The notes below the pieces were generated by a model. It made no database searches. It saw nothing but the letters and a program-made list of their open reading frames with translations, and had not been told where the DNA came from. Source: Calycina herbarum (taxonomy: Eukaryota; Ascomycota; Leotiomycetes; Helotiales; Pezizellaceae). From it: a DNA stretch of 64,000 bases. A program made the position numbers and the translations under genes. Below, one piece after another: positions 24,587-35,572 of the stretch (within the stretch, counting starts at the first letter, position 1; the number at the start of each line of letters is the position of its first letter). The DNA lies in NCBI GenBank assembly GCA_001414485.1, contig LLEY01000004.1:124001-188000 (forward strand), written 5' to 3'.

Positions 24587-25574
24587 TCACCGAGAAATAC
24601 AATCGTCAGCACTATCTTCGACAAAAATCCCTCCATACATCTGACCCTCATCGATACCCCTTTCTTGGAAACCATCAAAGACCACGCTCACAGTCTCCGT
24701 CGGCTTTTTCAGCATACCAATCTGGTATTGCCCACCGCCACTGTTGTCATTGGAAATCGCTTTGGTGACAGCTCGGAGAGGTTTATAACCTTCTGAGTGG
24801 AATATTTGAAGAGTGCTAAGTCCATCAATTGCCCGCTTTGTAACTAGTATCGTGGAAATAAACTCACTTCTTAATATAGTCCATAAGCACCCCAAAGTTC
24901 TCCCATTCATCCCAATTTATCGAGCGAGTCCAAATCACATGATTCCTTCGATTCAAAATCTTCCACAGCCTCTTATCCAGCCCGATGGTGGACACGTTGG
25001 TGTCCTTGGGTTTATCCTGCTCCAACATGATTCCAGCATTCAAACTCCATTGGTTACTTGCATAATCATTTGCTTCATGCCAGACATTCATGTACTCATG
25101 TGTGAGATTCATTTTCCTGCTTGGATCTTGACGGATGCTCCAGTGGAAAGTTTTGACTCCGACGTTGGTTGCATCTGAGCCGTTACCCATGAGAAGACCT
25201 GCGCGACGGAATCCATATTGGACGTTGGTTCCGCCGGAGATGAAGATGGATTGGTCGTTTATGGTCACTTCTATAGGCTTGGCTTTGCCCTCGATGTCGA
25301 ACTTTGAAGACGAGACGTTGGGGTACTTGATTATTTGGGACCAGGTGAGATTTCTTCCTTTTGTGTAGTTGGCGCTGAAAGGGGATGCAGCAGTATCGAA
25401 TGTTGAGACTGGTGTGTCTTGTGGGATTCTACCGTCGAGGATAATTGGGCATTTCGTACCAACATGACCAACATTGGCACTTGGAAAGGCACTGGCTAAA
25501 GAGAGAAAAGCAACAAAAGTTGTTATAGTAAAAAGGCACATCGCTGCCGTGAGGAAGCTCCCACGAAGTTTCAA
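24587..25574 (-). CDS. Secreted glycoside hydrolase family 131 protein
   Basis: Two exons: 24868-25574 and 24587-24815 (donor GTGAGT, acceptor TTAG), total 936 nt, 311 aa. Residues 1-29 are a signal peptide. The mature protein shows the GH131 landmarks in order: CPIILDGRIP near the N-terminus, GFRRAGLL, TFHWSIRQDP, LTHEYMNVWHEANDYASNQW, NFGVLMDY at the splice junction, then SNDNSGGGQYQIGMLKKP and EGQMYGGIFVEDS near the C-terminus. GH131 enzymes act on beta-1,3/1,4/1,6-glucans of plant cell walls. Several N-x-S/T sites (NYT, NLT, NVS, NGS) suggest N-glycosylation. The gene is isolated from other hydrolases here. Confidence 0.92.
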
Positions 25575-26433
25575 TTAAGAGGATCGATCACAATGAATCC
25601 CAATTCGACCTTACTTATATACCTAAGAAGGATTTCTCTCCTTCGAGATGCGACCCAATATCCGGATAAATGATTGATCCAATGCTTAATTGTGAGTTCC
25701 CGGCATCAGTCTCCATTCGAGAACATTACGACGGACCTCTCTGCCTAAATCAAGTCGTGAACCTCAAGTCAATTAAACTCAAATGGAATCGACTTGGGAG
25801 AGGATTGGGTTTACAGGCATTGGCCGGCCCGAAAATCGGCTCCTTTGGATTCTGCTCGTTCCTTCTCTGGATCCCTCACCATCTCAATAGAATGAACTTT
25901 ACTAGAAACTTATATCAGATCTTTTATTGCCCATCGCGAGCCGCACCATCAACTTTCGCCTAGAATTGTGTAAATTTATAGATGGGGATCTAGTAGGGAA
26001 TTTCGTCCAGAAAGGCTAGACTCGCATTAGGAATTCTGGTGAATGGAGCCAAATCTGAAAGAGATAAGACTCGCATAATCTTGCTACATATTGCTAGCGT
26101 GCGTGCATGCTAGTGCCACCAGTTTTTTCTTGCTCATTCTGTGTTGGTATGTCTAACCAACTTCTCACCCCGCTTGTGGGGTGCATCTGCGGCGTGGGCT
26201 TACAAAAGCGTTCTAGCTTGCCAATGAAAAACAAAGATTCATAATTCCATTTTTCCATTTGAATAACGAGCTCTTTGAGTAACACCGCCAGTAAGTTTAG
26301 AGCCTCCTTGACAGAACCCATCTTGCTGTTCACCGCCTCCCTCAATCCTTCTGGTCGTGATGCTAATGGGATGCGATAGCATAGTGATAAATTTCCATCA
26401 CAAATCTCAATAATCATTCCTCGATTTCCAAGG
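25575..26433. other. Spacer between GH131 and the acyltransferase
   Basis: A divergent intergenic region carrying the promoters of both neighbours. No additional gene is supported. Confidence 0.45.
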
Positions 26434-27996
26434 ATGGGTGTATTCTCTAGCAAACCCGCCCAACCGGCCGCCATTCCATCCGACACTGTGGTCCTTTTGA
26501 ACTCGATAGACGATACCAAGATCATGAGAGCTATTGTAATAGACTTGACTCTACGCTTTGACGAAGTGCTGGACCCCGATTTATTGCGTAGCTCATTAGA
26601 AGCACTCTTCAACCATGGAAACTGGAGAAAGCTTGGTGCTAGATTGCGATTAAATGTTTGCCCCCACCCTCCCCCCAATGAAACAGCTTGAACACATGAC
26701 TGACGTATCAAAAAGAAAAACGGAAAGTTGGAATACCACATCCCCGCCGAGTTCGACGAAAAGCGACCAGCGTTTGGCTACTCCCACGTTAAGATGGATT
26801 GCAAAATTCAAGAGCACCCTTTAGCCTCCAAGCTTCCCCAAGAAACTGCGACCCCTACGCTACAACCAGACTCTGAGATCTTCCGAAGCCTCTCACGGGA
26901 TAGTGGCAGTCCAGAGAAAATAGAAGACTGGCTCACCACCGATAGGCCCCAACTCTTCATTCACATTGTCTCATTTACCGATGCTACAATGGTCACCCTC
27001 ACAGCTCTACACACTTTCTTGGATGCCCTGGCACGTATCGAACTTTTCAAAGGTTGGATAATGTCATTGAATGGTCGGCTCAACGAAGTCCCTGATATTT
27101 ACGCCTTCGATTTCGACCCCCTAGAAAATCTGGGCAAAATGCCAACCGAACCATCAGTACTCAACCCTTACCGCACAACTGGCTTCCATCTTTTCTTGTT
27201 CATCATCAAATACATGCTCCAATCCCTAAAGCCAAAGCAGACCACAAAAACAATCTGCATCTCTGCCGCCACACTGAAAAAACTCAAGTCACAAGCTCTC
27301 GCGGAGGTCCAGGCGGTAGATCCGAAAGCTTTCGTAAGTGATGGGGACGTGGTTGCCGCATGGTGGACCAAACTCGCAACTCTCCATCTTGCCAAGTCAA
27401 AGAACCGGACTGTCACTATTCTGAATACCTTCAGTCTCCGTTCTCTTCTCGCAAAGCCATATCCAAATCCTGATTCCCCACCTCTTCTCCCAGAAGGCAA
27501 ACCTTACATCGCGAATACAACAGATGCCATCTACACACTCACTCCATCTCACGATATTCTCTCGAAACCATTGAGCCACACCGCGCTCGCCATACGAAAA
27601 TCCATTCAAGAACAGGCCACCAGAGCACAAGTCGAAGCCGTGGCGGCTATGAGATGGAACAGTAAAATGCCACCTGTGTTTGGTGGAAGCGACTCTTTCA
27701 TGTTGGTCTTTAGCAACCGTTCCAAAGCTAGATTCTATGATGTGTTTGATTTCTCCAAGGCCGTTGTGGACACGAAGGAGCAGGAGCTACGAAACCAGTC
27801 CAAGCCAGTGGATCGTATTGGTCGACCTACTTTCATATATTCCCAAGGTTTTATCAATGGCCTGCAGCTCCGAAACGCAGCACCATTTGAGGGACCGGAT
27901 GGGAATGGGAATTTTTGGTTGTCTGGAACGATGGATGACGAGAATTGGGCTGGCGTACAAGAAGCTTTTAATCGGGAGTGGGGAAGCTTGAATTGA
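26434..27996 (+). CDS. BAHD-like fungal acyltransferase
   Basis: Two exons: 26434-26655 and 26716-27996, 1503 nt, 500 aa. The 60-bp intron has donor GTTTGC, a CTGAC branch site and acceptor AAAAAG; without it the frame stops at VCPHPPP. The N-terminal half has the condensation-fold pattern of fungal transferase-family proteins (DLLRSSLEALFNHGNWRKLG, then KLEYHIP). The catalytic HxxxD motif is H173-T-F-L-D177. GDVVAAWW and the C-terminal NFWLSG also fit, but the plant-type DFGWG motif is absent, as in many fungal members. It probably transfers an acyl group from a CoA thioester to a hydroxyl or amine of a small molecule; the substrate is unknown. No PKS, NRPS or P450 gene is nearby. Confidence 0.82.
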
Positions 27997-28166
27997 GTTT
28001 TTCGGGACTCGTAGAGTAACTAAAGTATCGCGGTTCACTTTGTACTTTAGTAGAAAAAGGATATTCATGAGGAAAACCTCTTGACTTGTAAGTAAAAAAA
28101 ATCAGTTACAGTAATTGGTCATAAATTCATAAAATCGGCTCCAGAGAAAAGGCTAGCCCAGCAAGC

Positions 28167-29588
28167 TTATTCCCACATACACTTCGCACTCTCAACATAA
28201 CCCTTCCTAACACCATAAATATTGCTCAACCCATCACTCCAAGTCCCATCCTCACTCAAAACTCCCTTGCCTAGAACTTTCGAATTCCTCCCCTCTTCTC
28301 CCAACCCTGCCTCCTTGGCTAGGTGTTGTCTTTTCAGAGCCACATTCCAAGAAAAAGAGGAATGGCCAACTCCACCAAATTGTTGCGCTTTCGTTAAAAC
28401 CATGAAGTCAACCAACGCTCGTTGATCCCATGTTAGAGCCTCTAAGTCTTCCCGATGTTGGTCTTTGAGTAAGGCGAATTTGTGCGTAACTTCGATATCC
28501 CAATGCATAGCATGATGCTTGAGAAGTGCCATGTTGGAGAGATTTCCGGAACTGGCATACATAATAGTCGTACCTGCTGCTTCGGCTTGTATGAAGTAAG
28601 CAGTTGCTTGAGCATTATACTCCATAAATGGTTGTGGTGTGGTGTGGCGGCGGTCCAAAGTTGCATCGTGTGATACCTCCGGCTCGGTACGAATATGTGC
28701 GCCAAAGAAAGAAGGATTCATGATGGAATCCTTGATATCCCCATCACTATCATGCCACTCCAGCAGTTCTACGAGTGTGGCTGTCGCGAGCCGCCTTGTA
28801 TCTTGGCGGAATTTCAAGATTTTTCCAAAATCGTGAGCGAATCCATGTCCATCGGAATGGGCAGGGTATGCGAGGAAAGACTGTTCAAGATCGATAATGA
28901 TGGGATCGTCTTCCATAGGATTTGGCGACTCTATCGAAATATGTTCATTTACCCATGCGTAAAACTCTTGTCTCCACAGCTCAGGATGTTCCAGTCCTGA
29001 GGTGGGATGATTGTCCACCAAACTCTCCGGAGCGAGACCCTTTCGACGTGGACTGGCAATCTGCTCCATGCTTCTTAGAATAAGCATCTCTGGACATGAC
29101 AGGTGCATAGATTCCACAAAATGCGGTATGTCAAACATATAATCCATTTCCTTCCGTCCAGGTCCATGTCGTCTCCTCATCGGTGCCATTTCCGCAACAT
29201 CCCCCTCCATAATATCATGATCCTCCATGTCTCTCAGAGCAATATTTGGTAAAACAAGAGCTGCTCCAGCAGACATAGCAAACCGGACACAGTTCAAAAT
29301 GGAATTCCGAACATGTCCCACACCACCATGGTTATTATCGCATGTAAAGACCAAACTCGAATTCCATTCCGTTTTCCCACACACTTCTCGAATAGCATCG
29401 GATTTTATTGCGGGAAAGTCGAAGACGTCGGTTGCCCAATCACTTTGACCAGTGTTGGAGTATGGATTCCAGGATATATGTGATGGGAGACTGTATGGTC
29501 GATCGAAGGCTACCCAGAGCCATAGCATAACGAGTATGAAGCCTGCGAAGATGGCATATCGGCGGTTAATGCCAGCTGGGAGAGACAT
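28167..29588 (-). CDS. Type II membrane protein, O-fucosyltransferase-like
   Basis: 473 aa, intronless. A cytoplasmic tail of about 10 residues is followed by a membrane anchor (about 11-28, YAIFAGFILVMLWLWVAF) and a large lumenal domain, the layout of a Golgi glycosyltransferase. The domain has a GDP-sugar-type N-terminal motif GGVGHVRNSILNCVRFA (88-104), a central GAHIRTE resembling the Arg-containing peptide of O-fucosyltransferases, and DFMVLTKAQQFGGVGHSSFS near the C-terminus, the usual final motif of that fold. Acceptor and true donor are unknown. Such fungal proteins are often carried in databases under unrelated names. It is not part of an evident cluster. Confidence 0.7.
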   Translation of the reverse strand: MSLPAGINRRYAIFAGFILVMLWLWVAFDRPYSLPSHISWNPYSNTGQSDWATDVFDFPAIKSDAIREVCGKTEWNSSLVFTCDNNHGGVGHVRNSILNCVRFAMSAGAALVLPNIALRDMEDHDIMEGDVAEMAPMRRRHGPGRKEMDYMFDIPHFVESMHLSCPEMLILRSMEQIASPRRKGLAPESLVDNHPTSGLEHPELWRQEFYAWVNEHISIESPNPMEDDPIIIDLEQSFLAYPAHSDGHGFAHDFGKILKFRQDTRRLATATLVELLEWHDSDGDIKDSIMNPSFFGAHIRTEPEVSHDATLDRRHTTPQPFMEYNAQATAYFIQAEAAGTTIMYASSGNLSNMALLKHHAMHWDIEVTHKFALLKDQHREDLEALTWDQRALVDFMVLTKAQQFGGVGHSSFSWNVALKRQHLAKEAGLGEEGRNSKVLGKGVLSEDGTWSDGLSNIYGVRKGYVESAKCMWE

Positions 29589-30219
29589 TTCCCCTCAGTA
29601 TCGTAGGATGAGTTGCTAAAATTCCGCCCAAGTAGAGAACAACGTAAGATGAATGAAAACATCCTGAGAAAATATTTAGGCCACATGAGCTGTGATGCAT
29701 TTGACCGTGCGGGGAGGTTAGTTTGTTTGAGAACCTAGGAAAACGAGACATGAAGCTTGAGTTAGGTAAGCCATTTGGTGGAGCTTATGGGGATGTTTGT
29801 GACAGCTCCCTACTTTTTCTCGTTTCGGAGTTTCTCTTGGCAATATTCCGACTCGCAATTGGACAATGTTTGGGATTGGGTCAAGCTCGAGACTGGGAAA
29901 CCAAAGAAAAGTATCATTCATTTCGTATCCGGGTCAAATATCGAACCATTAACTCGAAGCTCATCTATAAATACTAGATAGAGATGTGACTAGAAGGCAA
30001 ATAAGCTTGATCAGATGATTCCGGGGTCTCAACACACGTGAGCACTTACTCTCTTGGGATATAAACAATATTGTAATAGCACGAAAAATATGAAAAAGTA
30101 GACAAGAAGTATATGATATTGTCTCGTAATTCTAAAGTCTCTTGGCAGCAAGAAGTGAAGAAGGAAACAACGAAGATTAAAACACAATCCACACCAAGAA
30201 AACAAGTCCTTTCGGTACC
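29589..30219. other. Spacer between glycosyltransferase-like and F-box genes
   Basis: Promoter side of the 28.2-29.6 kb gene and 3' side of the F-box gene. Small open frames show no family features. Confidence 0.45.
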
Positions 30220-31374
30220 TCAATCGTCCCCCACTTCAATTCCAGCATCAGAAAACAAAGCGCCTAGTCCTCGAGGACTTATTGACAGCCGTAATTCAAC
30301 ATTTTTGGTGTTGGCAGAACGGCGAGCATCTGCTTCAGCCATCTCAGTCTGACAGACATCCACAATTCCTGTTTCATGCCCACCCCAGTACTCAATATCC
30401 TCTTGCGGGCCGTCCCGAACCATTGCGAGCGAAGGACAGTACGGAACCTTCTTTGACATGTCGGATTGTGCTTTTGCCTCGTTGGCTCGCTCAACTGTAA
30501 TGAGTCGAAGGGTATCGTTCAGGGTTTCTGGCGCGTCGATGAAATAGGCACCTTGAACGCGGAGAAATTCTGCCCGCTGGATTTTGGTGTTCGTGTGTTC
30601 TACGAGGTGTAGAAGATCCCTAGGATTAAACTTCATGATACCACAGACAAGCCTCCAGTATTCGTTTCCTCTGTCTCCCCAAGCCAATTTCTCGAGGGTT
30701 TTCCATGGGAGCTTGTACGAGTAGTGGTCGAGGACAACCTGATTGGAGGGATATAGATCGATCTCTATAACCTGCATAACGTGAAAATGAAACTCGCTCA
30801 GCTGGGCCAGGGATGTGCCGGGATAAGTCCGCAGGAGGCGTAAACGGGGATCGTCTTGCGATGATGCTATGGGAGCATCAGGCGCAAACTGCGTGTATGT
30901 TTGATCGTGAAAGAGATTCGTATAGCACCACCAGATGTATAAAGCTCTGCGAAGTCTTTCCTTCTCCGGCGCTCGAAGCAAACGACGATTACTCGACCCG
31001 AATCGCCACCGCAGTCTTGGGTAGACCTCCGTCCATTTCTCAGCAATTTTTCCGTATTGTACCATCTTCTTTATGAGCTCAATGGGGAGTTTTGGTGTAT
31101 CCGGAGTTTCTATGATGCGATTGACTGTGTTGTTGCGACGGATTTCGGTGCCCATTGGCCTGCGAGTCTTCTCTGGTTCGTTGCTGATGACAAGCTGGAC
31201 AAGTTCGCGGAGGGGACCGTAAGAGTTGTTCATGGTTTTTTGTAAGATTGGCATTCGGTAGGCATTGAAAATACGGTAGTTCTTCTTCGATGTTTGTGCT
31301 AGGTTGAGGGCCTCTTGGATACCGCATTCAAGGTATATGTTTTGGAGGATCTCGGCGGGGAGTTTGTTCGACAT
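30220..31374 (-). CDS. F-box domain protein
   Basis: 384 aa, intronless. An N-terminal F-box of about 40 residues starts LPAEILQNIYLECGIQEALN and continues LAQTSKKNYRIF, with the Leu-Pro and hydrophobic spacing of the Skp1-binding motif. The rest (100-384) is Trp/Arg-rich with no recognised repeats (YPRLRWRFGSSNRR, RRALYIWWCYTNLFHDQ) and is probably a substrate-recruiting domain of a lineage-specific fungal F-box family. It is therefore a putative SCF ubiquitin ligase adaptor. The leader at 31375-31490 contains TTTTG repeats on the plus strand. Confidence 0.75.
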   Translation of the reverse strand: MSNKLPAEILQNIYLECGIQEALNLAQTSKKNYRIFNAYRMPILQKTMNNSYGPLRELVQLVISNEPEKTRRPMGTEIRRNNTVNRIIETPDTPKLPIELIKKMVQYGKIAEKWTEVYPRLRWRFGSSNRRLLRAPEKERLRRALYIWWCYTNLFHDQTYTQFAPDAPIASSQDDPRLRLLRTYPGTSLAQLSEFHFHVMQVIEIDLYPSNQVVLDHYSYKLPWKTLEKLAWGDRGNEYWRLVCGIMKFNPRDLLHLVEHTNTKIQRAEFLRVQGAYFIDAPETLNDTLRLITVERANEAKAQSDMSKKVPYCPSLAMVRDGPQEDIEYWGGHETGIVDVCQTEMAEADARRSANTKNVELRLSISPRGLGALFSDAGIEVGDD

Positions 31375-32560
31375 TATTGAATTGATTTTCTGAACCAGAG
31401 ATTAGCCAGCTGGAGATGCAAGGAATAGAAAGATGCGCAGTACTTACTTTTTGTTTTGTTTTGTTTTGGTTTGGATATGTGTGTTCTAGCTGCAATTGAA
31501 CGCAGCACTATCGTCGATTGGGATCGATGCTCTTTCCTCCTTCTCGGTGTCTCTTACACCCTTCCTTCACTGTACAACTTCAAAGCCCGGTGTCTTCGTG
31601 TCGAGAAACTCGATCGAAAGCGCAATTGAAGTACAGGGTCGCGTGGTAGCTGATAAAACAACCACCAACGACGAGGAGCAAAAGAGACCTAACTCTTGGA
31701 CACCCCTCCATGGGGGCTATAGGAAAAACAGAGGGCACCTTTCGATGTTCTGCTGCTGCTTGTGTATGCCAGTCCCAAAGGACCGGAAAGCTGTGGCTGA
31801 ATCATGATTGTTGTTGATGGAGGAAGGAAGGAAGAGAAGCTGGAGCTGGAGTCATCTAAACAACTTTCCGTATCACACCCCTGAGTCAGGAAAGCACGTG
31901 CTAAAATTCTTCTTTGAGTCAGGTCGGAATCAGGGGTAGGCCAGGGCTAGGACAAGCGAGAGTCATCTCATTGAAACTTCGGTTTATTGTAATGTTAACT
32001 AAACTCTTACTGAAGTTGAGAAAGATAGAGAATGACTCTCGAATACGCGGCAATTCCACAAGTGCAGAACAAACGACCAGACCATCTTACGAGGAAAATA
32101 TAGTGAGGCTTTCTCCGTGGACATCTACTTTTAATTCCATACTTAATATTATTGTTCAAGGAGGCTTAGAAGAATGAAAGCCTAATTCCTCAATTCTCAT
32201 TACTCCTCTTGAGAAATATTGTCAATTACTCGAGGCCTACTAGAGTAATGAGAGATAGAGAATGTCAGCAGAGCAATTACCGGGGTCCGGGTCTCTTGTC
32301 TAAAAAAGATGCAATTGTAAAGACCAGGTTGGTAGGTTTAGAGCAGCCAGGCAAAGTTCATTCTAATCTGGTTGACCGTCTGTATTATTGCATACAGAAC
32401 ACGCTTGTTACGCAAAAAGAAGCCTTTCTTTCCTGCAGCAATAATGAAACGATAGCCAACAAGCAATTACATGTTTCAATGCATCAAGTCTGCCCGCCTC
32501 TCTCCATCTAGCCATACCCACTCCGTGAAATCCATCTTCAAACACAATTCCAACAGAGAA
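31375..32560. other. Intergenic, includes a perfect 10-bp inverted repeat
   Basis: No gene supported. CTCATTACTC at 32196-32205 and GAGTAATGAG at 32243-32252 form a perfect inverted repeat with a 37-bp spacer. The significance is unknown. Confidence 0.45.
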
Positions 32561-34078
32561 TCATATTCCCCATTGATAACCGACAGTACGCCCAACACTC
32601 ATCAGTTCGCCTCCATGTCCCAAGTTTTCCAAACGCTCATACTCCGCTCTTTGATTGACTCCGAAATCGTGCTTGGACGAGAATGCTTGTTTCGCAAGAT
32701 CCCGAGCTTCATGAATGGTATCCTCCTCAACCAGCCAGAAATCCAAAGGACATAATTTCTCCACTGCCTTGACTGCCTTACAAATATCCTCATTGAGCTC
32801 CACGAGGCTACGCTCGCACTCAGGTGTCCGACCGCTAGCCTCAGCGGCCTCCTTTACTCGCTCCATCTCCTTTCTGTAAGCTTTGTAATTCTGAAGTTTG
32901 TGCATTGCGGTCAACTGTGAATCCAGGCCTATTCTTGTTGCTACCAGCGTTGTGATTGATAAACCATTTCTATCCCTCTTTCCTTCGATTTGTGCGATAA
33001 GAGTTTTCTTTAGCGCTTCTAGTCGACTGGCTTCCTTATCAATTTCCTTGCCTTTTCTCAGGGCTTTTCTCGAAGGGCCCTTGAGTAAATCCTTCAAGTC
33101 TCTCTCACAAAAGGTATCGATGACTTCTTCGCATTCTGTAACAATAACAACTCGCGAGATGCCGAAACGTTTTGCTGTTGGTGTTACTTGGGGTCGCGTG
33201 CCACATATCTCTCGCAACTTGTCAATCTCATCGAGAATCTTCCCTCCAAGGTTGCCGAAGCCCCCAAACAAGTCAATTTCCCGTTGAATCTCAGCTCGAA
33301 TTTGTTCAACATTCTCCTGAAACATGGTATCCTCTTGACGATGAATTGCCCCTTGAACGGCATCACGAAGGGCCTCATGAAGGGCCTCACGCATGTCAGC
33401 GTCCGTTTGCAGTTCGGTCTTCTCCTGGGGCTCAATCTCTTCTTGGATGTCAATCTAATTTAATTTTAGTTGTTGATCACTGATGGGTTCTCCGTCTCCA
33501 GTTTTACTTACGAGACCCTCGGGAAAACCTTCAGAATCACTTTCGGAAGTCTCTTCGCCAGTGGCATTGTCGGTTTGGTCATCAGGTTCTTTCTCACTGT
33601 TCGCATTATTCTCGATATGCTCCAAACTAGCGTTGTCTTTAGAGCCCTCCGCAACAACCGAATTTTCTCCACGGGCTTTTTCAGTCACGACCGGATTGGT
33701 TGAGAGCCAGAGGTTTGTGTCGTTCCTGGAGCACCATAGAAACTGCTGAAGGGCAAGCCTAAGGGCGTAGAACTCTGCGACAGGAACCGTCGTCGGATAC
33801 ACGGGTGGAAGGCGTTCACTGATGTTTGATGGCGATGATGGACCGAATAAGACACCAACAACAGAACCTTGAGGACCTCGAGATTTCTTGCGTCTGCTGC
33901 CAACGCGGCCAGAGATGAAGATGACGATGGAGTCGGGGTCGGATTCGAGTCTGCGGCCGGAAGCTAAACAGTCGTCAACGACAACGTTGCCATGGGCCTC
34001 CTCGGAGAAGACGCGAATGGGAGCATGATCACCGCTTGAGTGACTGGAGGTGGGTGATTCTCTTTCCTTCGAAACCAT
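32561..34078 (-). CDS. Degenerate RNase H-like domain plus coiled-coil protein
   Basis: Two exons: 33512-34078 and 32561-33454 (donor GTAAGT, acceptor TTAG, phase 0), 486 aa. The chosen start is the ATG at 34078; extending upstream would translate an 8-bp minisatellite. Residues about 48-115 resemble the fungal RNase H fold: IVIFISG, then VVGVLFGPSSPSNISERLP, then VPVAEFYALRLALQQF. The first catalytic Asp of the IFxDG motif is Ser56, while the Glu of the AE motif is kept (E102), so catalysis is unlikely. A Ser/Glu-rich acidic linker and a long charged helical region (REALHEALRDAVQGAIHRQE onward) follow. Function unknown. It is divergent to the partial BTB gene. Confidence 0.65.
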
Positions 34079-34103
34079 GTTGTTCACGAATTGGCGCAGG
34101 TGG

Positions 34104-34191
34104 TGGTTGAGTGGTTGAGTGGTTGAGTGGTTGAGTGGTTGAGTGGTTGAGTGGTTGAGTGGTTGAGTGGTTGAGTGGTTGAGTGGTTGAG
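34104..34191 (+). repeat. 8-bp minisatellite, 11 copies of TGGTTGAG
   Basis: Eleven perfect tandem copies of TGGTTGAG lie 26 bp upstream of the start codon at 34078 on the minus strand, so they fall in the 5' leader or promoter of the RNase H-like gene. Degenerate copies continue to about 34212. Eight is not a multiple of three, which argues against coding use. Confidence 0.9.
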
Positions 34192-34448
34192 AGGTTAGAG
34201 GTTGAGCGGTTGTTTTGAGAAGTGACTGACGGGAAGGGTTCCGAAGGAAGGCGCGACCACCCTCTATACCACCCAACCAAGCGGCACCTCGCCAACAAGC
34301 GTTTCCCACATTATCTGGTTACAGCCTCTGCCATCCTTAATTCAAAGCACAAGGCTATTCTTCTAGGCTATCTAGAGCAATGTTTGACCTTGCTTGCTGC
34401 TCTCAACTCCGGATTCAACGTGCAAAACATATGCTAACTCTGTCGCAG

Positions 34449-34883
34449 CGGTATCTAAATGAAGATCTCCTCTGCCATAAATCACCTTTCTTTCGAAAAG
34501 CATTTCAAGGAGGGTTTATAGAGTCAGCCTGCAAAGAGATGGATCTCCCAGAAGATGATCCGGGCACATTTGGTCATTTCGTTGGTTGGGTTTATGGACA
34601 ACTCGTAAGCTACAACAAGCAGCATACCGGGAAAGCGGATTTCCACTATGTTTTGCCATTCCTCGAGGCTTATATTCTGGCAGAGGCAGAGCTCGCGGAT
34701 TGGGCCTTCGAGGCGTACAAAAGTTACGTGCATTTTCCTACGCGGGCGAAGAAGTCAACTTCATCTACAATCATACCCACGAAACCTCCGAAACCTCCGA
34801 AATGCGAAGATTTGTTGAGAATGACACGGCTAGCCATATGTTTGCATCATATGACATACATGCCTTTGAATCAAAATGATTGA
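34449..34883 (+). pseudogene. Partial BTB/POZ domain gene
   Basis: From the acceptor at 34446-34448 (TGCTAAC branch site at 34432-34438, then CAG) the frame reads RYLNEDLLCHKSPFFRKAFQ, GGF, EMDLPEDDPGTFGHFVGWVY. This is the central part of fungal BTB domains (vHkdLLc..SpfF..aF..gF). The N-terminal strand and helix of the domain should lie in a 5' exon, but the 240 bp upstream hold no matching sequence; that space is the promoter of the opposite gene. The C-terminal part is ordinary to residue NQND. It may be a 5'-truncated copy or have an exon I failed to see. Confidence 0.55.
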
Positions 34884-35572
34884 CGCAGATGGTTAGCTGC
34901 AATGCCGAATTTGGAGAAAAGGTAATGCGCTTGATCCGCCACCATCTAGCTTTGAAGAAAGAAGATTGCGATCTGTTTGAGAAGCAGCCTGGTACGACAT
35001 GTCAAGTACATGCCTAGGCGCAAAGCTCCTGGTATTGGAAACTTGAATTGGAGGTGGAAAAGTTCAATGGGAATTCTTTCTGGCTACTTCCCTCCCTAGC
35101 TCCACAATGAAAATTGTCCTGAGGACCAACCCATAAAAATGAATAATTGTTCGTGAAGACTCGGGATAACGAACGGTGACGAGATCCAATTATCCCCGTT
35201 ACCAGAGTAATAAGTTATTGACTCATGCCTTTCCAAGATACTGGGGCGTATCTAGTACCAGGTGCTTGCTTAAAGGACAAGTGAGGAGAATAACTAAGCA
35301 GAGTGCAGTCTTTTATTCATGGCAACTTTAATTCGGGATAAGTTTAGTTGTTGTAGTCAGAAAAGGGGTAACAGATCGCAAGATCGAGAGCTTCATTCAT
35401 TGCAGCTTTCGCTCTGACTTATTTAGTATACAGAAAGTGCTCATTTATTCGAAAAAGAAAGTCACAACGCTTCTGAACTACACTCTTAATGGTTTTTTTG
35501 CTACCTAAGGCTCTCTCACAACTTCAGAGTGACCAAAAATGCCTCTTCGCAAAAACCCCAGGAGCCAACCCC
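34884..35572. other. Intergenic, no gene seen
   Basis: Sequence after the BTB fragment resembles a continued but broken reading frame for about 100 bp, then plain spacer up to the GluRS stop codon. Confidence 0.4.

Noticed and set aside
24500..29600. GH131, acyltransferase and fucosyltransferase-like genes as a metabolic cluster
   Set aside because: No backbone enzyme, P450, transporter or regulator is present, and the three functions do not form a pathway.
34079..34309. 77-residue N-terminal extension of the RNase H-like protein (Asn-His-Ser-Thr repeats)
   Set aside because: It translates the 8-bp TGGTTGAG array, whose unit is not a multiple of three; the ATG at 34078 follows it directly.
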